Shown in pieces: positions 56,895 through 64,000 of a stretch of 64,000 nt of DNA. Source of the DNA: Massariosphaeria phaeospora (lineage: Eukaryota; Ascomycota; Dothideomycetes; Pleosporales); the NCBI GenBank assembly GCA_011032825.1, contig JAADJZ010000007.1, positions 744,001 to 808,000 of the forward strand, in the 5' to 3' direction. The position numbers and the translations under genes are program-made. How positions within the stretch are numbered: position 1 is the stretch's first letter; each line of letters opens with the position of its first letter. Under the pieces are notes generated by a model. The model was not told where the DNA came from. It saw only the letters and a program-made list of their open reading frames with translations, and searched no databases.

Positions 56895-57834
56895 GATGGG
56901 CAGATGTAATCGGGGGAGGGATTTCAGAGAAGGGAGGGTCGAGGGTCCGCCGGTGGTTTTGTAGCAGCGAGGGTAGTGGGGGTGGGGGCGCCGGTGTTTG
57001 TTACGGCCCAGATTATTTCACTTGTCATCACAGAGGGCAGCCGCGCAGCTACCGGTATAGTGGGGTCGACGTGCGACGTCAGTGGCCGCCCGCTGCGAAA
57101 AGCCGCCATCCGACTCCAAACGCCTGCAGACTGCTGTCGTGGCATGCGCACTCGTAGTGAATAAGCACCTTCAATCGCTGACACAAGTTCGGTTTCCTCT
57201 CTACAGCACGCTGCGTCGACGGACGGACAGCCTCTAGCTTCTTACTCATGGTCCCTCGCCTTGCCCCTCCACCCCGCCTATTGCCTGTTCGGGTCGATTG
57301 CCAGCGCGGCCGAGCCGGCTGCAGACAGCATCGCGTCTCAAGTACGATGGGTCAAACAGTCACAACGCGCACGGCGCATGCTGCTTCTAGCTCAGCCGAT
57401 AGGGCAGATGCTCGAAACATCCTTCTGGCCAGTAAAAACACAGTATACCAACCTCAGGATAGAGAGCAAAAGCAACGCGGTAAAATAGGGCGCCCAGCAG
57501 CGAAAACATCAACAGATATTACCCGTTTTCCGACGACTTAGCGGGCAACATTTAGCCATAGGCAAAACAAACAGTTTTAGACTTCTAGAATATATGAAAA
57601 ATTTCCCGCCGAGCTGTCTATCGCGAACATTCGCGCTTATATCATACATATCGTCCCCTCTCAACGCCGCGCTAACGTGTGTGGAAAAGAAAGCCCAAAA
57701 ATGAGTGCTGACGGGTATCTTGGTGTTGTACAGGTGCTAAGAAATGACAGTCGTATCTGCGATGAAAATGGAATGCCGCATGGGCGTCTAGACGAGCAGA
57801 TTAAAAAGTGAATACAAGAGACGGAACTTGGCCC
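56895..57834. other. Transketolase promoter and 3' flank of the CFEM gene
   Basis: 940 bp; no supported gene, only short overlapping frames. Confidence 0.45.
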
Positions 57835-60225
57835 TCAATGGCCTGGTTTAGAATAGGTAACGGATATTAGGAGGTCGTCGCCTTGCCGGGTAGGCGTGAG
57901 CCTCGGCACCCACGCAGGGCTCTTCAGTGCACCCATCTCGATGGGTGGCTCCAGTTGGTGCTTTGATCGGATGGTGAGAGGTCGAAGTACCGCCGCATCA
58001 TACATCGCGGGACTCTTCGGGAATTGACCGCTCTGTACGCGACCAGCCCGTCCTCCGGATTGATCAGGAGCCCACGCTTCAACACTAGTGCTGCGAAGGT
58101 GTCGTCGGTTGTCTCTCATGTGGTTCCGGAGGTCAGGCTTCGCTGAATGTCCCATATGGAATTGATCCTCGAGCTGCAAAGTTTCTGTCTCCCCTCTCCT
58201 TTTGACGAGCAGCGCAGACGGTTTCAGCAATCGAGCGGGACTCCCTTGGCTGTCGCGGCTCTGCGGGCTTCTTGGACTCCGGGGAACCAGCTGGTTCGAA
58301 GCACGAGGAACTTTGGGATATCTTAGAAACGAGATGGGTGACTCTGCCACTGGAGAGAGTTTGTTGTCGTCAGACAATTGCTTCTCGTCGTCATCATCGT
58401 CTGGCGTGGGATCGTTCGCATCTACCGTCTCAAATGAAGTTTGGGATGATATGGAATCGCGAGCAGTAGTCGAGGCCCTCGATGTGGTGCGCGATAAATT
58501 ACTCGATGATGCTTTAGATCTGACGTTGATGACCCTGGGTAACTCCCTGGAACGAACGACTCGACTGGGGCTTGCTTTTGGTGTTACGTAGAGAGGCGAC
58601 GGGTCTTGGTGCGCAGTGAAGTAGTAATCAGGTATATCCTCTGTATTGCTGAGCTCGGAAGCGCTTGTGGCATTGGATGTGGTATTGGATTTAACATTAG
58701 GAGCTAGTGTTCGTGCAAGACGACCAAGTTGCGGTAGTTCAGCGGTCCCAGCTGGCATGAATACTTTTGGTAGGGTTCTTGAATGACGGACTGGAATGTC
58801 CAAGAATAGCTCAGGCTGTTGCGGCACTTGTTGTCGTGCGTTTGCCCATTTCAACTGCGGCCTTGGTTGAGCCGCCGGCGGTGATCTTGAAGGCTGGAAA
58901 CTACGTATCGGAGGAATCGGAATCGGTGGGGTGGGTAAGAGTTTCGACGATCTTCGACGTTCTGGCATGGTATCCTCTTCAAATACTGTATTTTGAGTAA
59001 GGACACTGGTAGGGCGTTGAGAAAGATCCATCGTCCGTCGAAAGCTCGACTTTGATTGCCTAGTCGCGGATTTGCGATGGGCCTGTGAGGCCTGAGTTGG
59101 TACCGCAGCATTACCGGATGCTTCAGCGCTTAGAGCAAGTCCTATCTGATCTAGCGGCACAGAGGAAGTAGAGGGGTTGTTCGCGGCTCCACGAAGGAGT
59201 GGATGAGTTAAGCTCGGGTCTTGTGATTGTCTGTTGTCGTTCAAATGCATCATATCTATCGCGCTTCCAGGATTGACTTCTTTAAGCAGAGTATTGGAAT
59301 AGGGTTTCTTTCGGGATCGTGCTTCTGAGATGACTCTAGACTCATATGGTGTCGTCGCAAGAAGCGGGAACTGTTTTGGAGGGGTTTGTTGCGTGCTGTT
59401 CTGGGGAAAGAACTGTGAGAAACGTGGGGAGTACGATCCTGGAGAACTGCTTTGTGTCCTTTTCTCGAGAATGTCCACCTCCTCATTTTGTTCTCTACGT
59501 CTCCTGAGGAAGACACTTAGAGCCATAAGACCAATAGCAATAATGAAGGTTGCAGCAGCAGCAACTGACAACCCGGCGATTTGCGCAGGACTCATAGGTT
59601 TGGGACCGGGATTGTCGATACCAGTTGCGTTTACTGCTGGTGTTGTTGAGATAGACGTGGCAGAAGGAGTGATGGAAACAGAATCGGCCACAACTGTGTC
59701 ACTAGGAATCGGTAGAGGTTGAGAACTTGGCCGAGAAGTCGAAGTGATACTTGGAGGGAGAGTTGATGCAAGCGTTGACAAGGAGGTACTGGTGGTAACG
59801 ATACGTACTGAGGAGGACGCCATGATTATGGACCTGGTGGAGCTCGTAACAACGACTGTCAGGGCAGTTTTGGTTGGTGATACAGCGCCTCTCTCCCCTA
59901 AACAGACGCCGTACGCTGAAGGAGCAGTACTGTCCACGGTTGGGCAGGCTGCATATATGCACCCGAGGGCTACCTCACCCAGAGACTCGCCATCAATGCT
60001 ATAACGGGAGCATAGACAGCTGAGATTGGCCTGGTCTGTACATGCCGTGGGAAAACGTCGCAAGAGTGATGTCCGTAAACATGGCTGTGCACATGCAGGC
60101 ACGGCACGTTCAAGTGTAACCGGAAGGATGGTTTGCGTAGATGAGACGAGTTCTGTGTTTTGCGGCGTAGCTGCTATTAGAGAGGGTAATATCGTGCATA
60201 GCCTTTTGGTGTGGCTTAGAAGCAT
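57835..60225 (-). CDS. CFEM-domain single-pass membrane protein with long cytoplasmic tail
   Basis: A single exon of about 796 residues from the Met at 60225; an earlier Met at 60294 would add 23 residues. MLLSHTKRLCTILPSLIAATP is a plausible signal peptide. The ectodomain has an eight-cysteine CFEM arrangement: PACAQPC, then single Cys at TACTDQ, SCLC, GCIYAAC and VCLGE. A Ser/Thr-rich glycosylation-type stalk and one membrane helix (AGLSVAAAATFIIAIGLMAL, then RRRRE) follow. The roughly 530-residue cytoplasmic tail is Ser/Pro/Arg-rich with no recognised domain. CFEM proteins in fungi sense or bind surface ligands such as haem or act in appressorium/host contact. Whether this one keeps a haem-ligating Asp is uncertain. 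Tail length and composition suggest a signalling or scaffold role, which is inference. Confidence 0.75.
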   Translation of the reverse strand: MLLSHTKRLCTILPSLIAATPQNTELVSSTQTILPVTLERAVPACAQPCLRTSLLRRFPTACTDQANLSCLCSRYSIDGESLGEVALGCIYAACPTVDSTAPSAYGVCLGERGAVSPTKTALTVVVTSSTRSIIMASSSVRIVTTSTSLSTLASTLPPSITSTSRPSSQPLPIPSDTVVADSVSITPSATSISTTPAVNATGIDNPGPKPMSPAQIAGLSVAAAATFIIAIGLMALSVFLRRRREQNEEVDILEKRTQSSSPGSYSPRFSQFFPQNSTQQTPPKQFPLLATTPYESRVISEARSRKKPYSNTLLKEVNPGSAIDMMHLNDNRQSQDPSLTHPLLRGAANNPSTSSVPLDQIGLALSAEASGNAAVPTQASQAHRKSATRQSKSSFRRTMDLSQRPTSVLTQNTVFEEDTMPERRRSSKLLPTPPIPIPPIRSFQPSRSPPAAQPRPQLKWANARQQVPQQPELFLDIPVRHSRTLPKVFMPAGTAELPQLGRLARTLAPNVKSNTTSNATSASELSNTEDIPDYYFTAHQDPSPLYVTPKASPSRVVRSRELPRVINVRSKASSSNLSRTTSRASTTARDSISSQTSFETVDANDPTPDDDDDEKQLSDDNKLSPVAESPISFLRYPKVPRASNQLVPRSPRSPQSRDSQGSPARLLKPSALLVKRRGETETLQLEDQFHMGHSAKPDLRNHMRDNRRHLRSTSVEAWAPDQSGGRAGRVQSGQFPKSPAMYDAAVLRPLTIRSKHQLEPPIEMGALKSPAWVPRLTPTRQGDDLLISVTYSKPGH

Positions 60226-61679
60226 AGTGGTACAAAAGCTGCGTGCGTGTGAGCATTGTTCTCCGCTCTCTATGAGGCAGTAGGCGGAGAGCAACCCACC
60301 TTGAAATCTACAAAAGCAACATCTGGACAGCAGTAGGAGACTCGCGCCGATCTACGGCAGCGGATGACGCAAGGAAACTGAAGGACAAGACTCAAAGAAA
60401 TTCGTCACGCAGCGTTCGTCTCAAGGAGTGATTTTGTCGGTTCCAAGAGGAATCGGCGGCGGGATGGTAGGTTGACAATATGTACCAACATCTGTCTCCA
60501 AGCGCTTCGTCAGAGGCGTGCATGGGCAGCCGCTGAGGCGTTGCGTCTGACGGCATCTCGAGGGGATTGGCAGACATTGTTAGCGCCCGGAGAACGTCTG
60601 GGGACGGTTTACCAGAGATGTTTGAATGGCATGGTGTTGTGATGCAAAGCTTGGGTCGAAGAACTATCTTGGGCGCGTGGGAGCCGGCGCTAAGCCCAAG
60701 ACGCCATTGTAAGCGCCGACCACAGTGCAGGCCGCTCGAATTAACCTGTAGCTGCACGACTTCTGGCCAGTTCTCCAGTGGAGCAATAGAAATAGGTCTT
60801 GGCCTACGTGTACCGCGCCATATGCAGTCATGCCTTGCCGTCGGTACCTAAGTCTGGCGCTGAGCTTAATCCGGTGGGTGCTTGGGCGCCTGCATACTCA
60901 CGACTCCTCCATAACCAAAGCTAACTGCTAACTCGAGGCGTGTCCCCGGACTGTGCCCTTCGTATGCACCAGAGACCGCAGCCGCAACGGGTGAGAAACT
61001 ACCCGCCGGTAGCGACGGTTCGAGCCGCTTCGCAGATGTTGGTGACTGATATGTTCGCAGGAGGCTGTACCTGAGAAGCTATCCCGACTGCGTGGTCATC
61101 GATAGCTCCGCCTCGCATCTCGCAGCAATATGTAGTACAGATCTCAAGATTAGAAGCAGACCGTATTTCTCTTCGCCGGTGGACTGTCTTTAGAATTGTT
61201 GCGCCCAACAGTATGGTTAGGGTATGCTCTCTGCCACCGTGGTTGACTTGGAAGTCCGAAAAGGATTCGTCTTGAACCACGCCACCAAGAGCATGAACTA
61301 CGCCGCAGTATTGTCCACATAGCAAAGCATTCATTGTTATGGCCCATTGCACGTTCCCATGCCACACTGATTGGATGCAACGGCACAGGTCCAAATATGA
61401 ACCGTAGTCTGAGTCGTTTCAAATGATGCTGCGCCCGTCTACGCAGTTCTTATACAAACATGGGTTTGCCAAAGTAAGTGCACCTATCGTTCTCGTCGCT
61501 CGCGTGTCACGATCCTTTCGACAGTAAATATGCGACATCAATGTATAAGAATTCCCCAATGGTCTTCATGGAGCCTTGTTGCATCTACCTATTTAGGGTC
61601 ATTAGAAATGAGAAAGAGCGCAGTTACCTAGGTGAGCATCGGCAATGCGTTTGTCAGTCTCTTCTGGTGCTTGAACAAT

Positions 61680-61877
61680 TCAGCAACTGGTGATGGCACG
61701 TGTTTGATTTCTTTCTTCCACGCTCTTTAGACAATGCAAGTTCGAGCAGAGTTTCTCGTGGGACTCATAACTTTCAAAGTTAGAAGAACGAAGCTCCTCC
61801 CACACATGAACGACGACTTGTTCCTGGAAGAACCGCTGTTCCTTCTGGTAGATAGTACGTAGCTGATCGTCGGCCAT
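61680..61877 (-). CDS. Possible small helical protein, 65 aa (weak)
   Basis: An ATG frame of 65 codons starts MADDQLRTIYQKEQRFFQEQ and looks amphipathic and helical, more protein-like than its neighbours. No family is recognised. It may be a fragment, an exon of a longer gene, or chance. Confidence 0.2.
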   Translation of the reverse strand: MADDQLRTIYQKEQRFFQEQVVVHVWEELRSSNFESYESHEKLCSNLHCLKSVEERNQTRAITSC

Positions 61878-63368
61878 CTATCATGTTATATGTCTTTGGA
61901 TGGTGCAGGTTAGCTATATTAGTTCGATCGGCAGTCGTTGCTAGTGTTAGAAGCTGTTGAGTTATGCATGCTTTGTCGTTGAGATTTGAGGCTTTGTCGT
62001 GCTTTACTTTGGCAGATAAAACCCACCACATAATGTACGCTCCACTGATACGAGATCGGTAGGTGAGCCGTGAAATCAAAGGGATGCAGATTGTAGGCGT
62101 GCGCGTCGTGGTATCGTGATGCTGAGGAGCAAGCCTGATGAAAGAAATAACTCAAACGAAATCTGGTAATCATGCAAAGTCAGGGTGCCAGTCTCCACAT
62201 AGATACAAATCGACGTGCGCACAATCATTTCGTGAGATAAAGTTTAAATGATAGAGTCATCGTCAAATCTTATAGAGAGGTCGTGCTCGATCTGCAACCA
62301 GCGGTACGCCGTACGCGCTAAGGTTCCAGATCTGATGAACTGTGGAGGCAATCGGCAATGTCTCAGTAACGTACGGAGTAGCTCGTAACGTGATCCGGCA
62401 TGCTACGGCCGGTCGCGAGGTTGACTTTTGCTACAAGGTTTCAATGTCCAGGCAAGGGCCGATTGTTATCGTATTGGAGGGCCCCCCGACGACATCCGGC
62501 AGGATGAGTGAAGCGGAAGAGAACAACAGTCCATTAGACAGCACGTAATTCTTTGATTGGACAAAAAAACAATGAATCAGGGAGATGAAGACGTGATTGT
62601 TAGAGAACCAACAAGGTTTGGTAGCCGATGGTTCGTGGATGCCGCGCTATGCCTGGGTAGGCAAAGCACTGCTGGCGTCTCCCTTTAGATCAAAAGCAAT
62701 TCCGACCGCGGCGCTGAGGAGTGGACAGTGGCTGGGCTGCCAGATGTTCTGTGGAGTGAGACGGTGAGGGTGCCTATGTGGTAGAACAGAGAGAAAAGCC
62801 ACAGCAGCGAACACTGCTCGGTAGGCTATTGCAGACATGCTCGAGCTGGCAGATAGACACGGAGTATCAGACCTAAGTGCGCTAGAACAACAAGATGCAA
62901 TATGGTTTCAATTTGAATGGGGGATCCTTCGAGCGTGCGTCGGCCCCCCGGGTTAGGGCGCTTTTAGTAACTGCTGCACCCCCCTATTTCTACCGGCCTT
63001 CTAGAAGACAAGCTAGCTAGACGGCCCGGATGTGCGCTCATCAGCGGAGCACCGAGGCACAAGCCTGCGACGTAAGACAGGTGTAACAGAGACAGTGTGC
63101 TGGGGCGGCGAGTGTTGGCCTGCGGTGCGCTGCGAGCGAGCAGAGCGGCGGTGGGCCGGATGTCGCTTCTGCCGTGCCTGGCGGGCAATTGCTAAGCAAG
63201 AGAGACTTACGGTGAGCGGGCTGCCGGAGGGGGGCGCTGCAGTTGGGGGAGCAGGTGGTGGTGGTTCATCGGGGCAGCGTCTGCTTGCTGGACGGGGCAG
63301 TCGCGCAGCCTCGCAGCCGGCGGTCGTCGCATCGTCGCCGCGGGCGCGGGATAGACAGGTGTCGGAGA

Positions 63369-63401
63369 GTGCAGTGCAGTGCCAGTGCCAGTGCCAGTGC
63401 C
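63369..63401. repeat. GTGCCA minisatellite
   Basis: GTGCAGTGCA, then GTGCCA three times and GTGCC. It shares the unit with 48308-48343. Confidence 0.8.
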
Positions 63402-64000
63402 GTCAGTGCAGCGCAGGGCCGGGCGGGAGGGGTGCCAGGCCCATTGCCAGTGCGGGCGTGTGGGTGCGAGGTGGGTGACAGTCTGGCTGGGCGAGGGCGG
63501 CGGCGGCGTCCCAAGGCGCTCGCTTCGATTCAGGGCCCAGCCGTCCAATCAGGCCAAGCGTGCTTTCCCCTTTCGCACCCGACCCAAAAGCCTCCTCTGC
63601 GTCCGCCCGCCAGCTCCAGCACCACCCCTTCACACCCGCCATCCCCATCGCCGTCGCCATCGCCCTCCGCACTCTCTCGCTGCGTCGTCGTCGGCACCTC
63701 TTCACCAAAGCTGCTGCCGTGCGACCGCTGTGATTCTGCGCTGCGTGTGCCTCTCGTTGCGACCGCTCACCCGCCGTGCACGCTTTAGGAGAGCCCCCCA
63801 GTAGTCCGTCTCCACGTCCGCCCTCCCGACCTTGCAGCACCACCAAACCCCGTCTGGGCGAAGCGAGCCTCACCTTCTTCCTCAATCTCTCGCCAGCCAT
63901 CCTGCCCTCCGCCTTCATCGTCGCCGGGCCGTCTCTCGAGTGTCTCTCTTGCCAGCGCCGTCGTCTGCGCATACCGCTTTGTGGTTCAGGTGAGCACCTT

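Larger units (their letters stand above)
60226..64000. other. Gene-poor end region; likely promoter and leader of a gene beyond the window
   Basis: About 3.8 kb without a supported gene. The left part holds the CFEM gene promoter. A 65-codon frame at 61680-61877 (minus) is a weak candidate. A GC-rich stretch with a GTGCCA minisatellite (63369-63401) is followed by a CT-rich leader (about 63560-63990) and a donor-like GTGAGC at 63990-63995, as for a 5' UTR exon of a plus-strand gene. Confidence 0.45.

Noticed and set aside
1..64000. Secondary-metabolite or resistance gene cluster
   Set aside because: There is no polyketide, peptide or terpene synthase and no grouped tailoring or transport genes. 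The lone methyltransferase and phosphotransferase do not form a cluster.

Overview
This window is nuclear DNA of a filamentous ascomycete (Pezizomycotina, probably Dothideomycetes; the order cannot be fixed by eye). The evidence is the gene density (about 20 genes in 64 kb), short GT..AG introns mostly 47-60 nt long, pyrimidine-rich leaders, and the protein families: a roughly 2,200-residue TFIIIC B-block subunit, UreD, a CFEM membrane protein, a Sam35-type metaxin, Mgm1 and AIM6. No CRISPR array, rRNA, convincing tRNA or intact transposon was seen.

Left part (1-28.3 kb) is conserved and mostly housekeeping. It holds the 3' part of the cohesin subunit Scc3/STAG, a basic nucleolar-type protein, an AIM6-like membrane phosphodiesterase, cullin-4, the mitochondrial dynamin Mgm1, urease accessory UreD divergent from the giant TFIIIC subunit Tfc3, a NOPCHAP1-like protein, a phosphotransferase gene broken by an in-frame TGA, an eIF4E/4EHP-like cap-binding protein and prohibitin-1.

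The middle (28.3-46.8 kb) has longer intergenic stretches with decayed repeats. Its genes are a C2H2 zinc-finger regulator, a Sam35/metaxin-like protein, a class I methyltransferase, a secreted subtilase with an unusual domain layout, and a paxillin-like LIM protein.

The right part (46.8-64 kb) holds a GC-rich intergenic island with minisatellites, myo-inositol-1-phosphate synthase, an RPA1/MEIOB-like OB-fold protein, transketolase, a CFEM membrane protein with a long cytoplasmic tail, and a 3.8-kb gene-poor end that looks like the promoter and leader of a gene lying beyond the window.

The genes do not form an operon or an obvious metabolite cluster. Themes recur by chance or loosely: mitochondria (Mgm1, Phb1, Sam35), chromosome biology (Scc3, the OB-fold protein, Cul4), sugar phosphates (transketolase, Ino1). 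Most intron boundaries given here were set by hand from GT..AG signals and reading-phase agreement, and were checked by length arithmetic. The most unusual observations are the phosphotransferase nonsense codon, the subtilase with Asp at the expected oxyanion-hole position and a fused extracellular domain, a 165-bp direct duplication near 33.8 kb, and a possible small inverted-repeat element near 43.2 kb.
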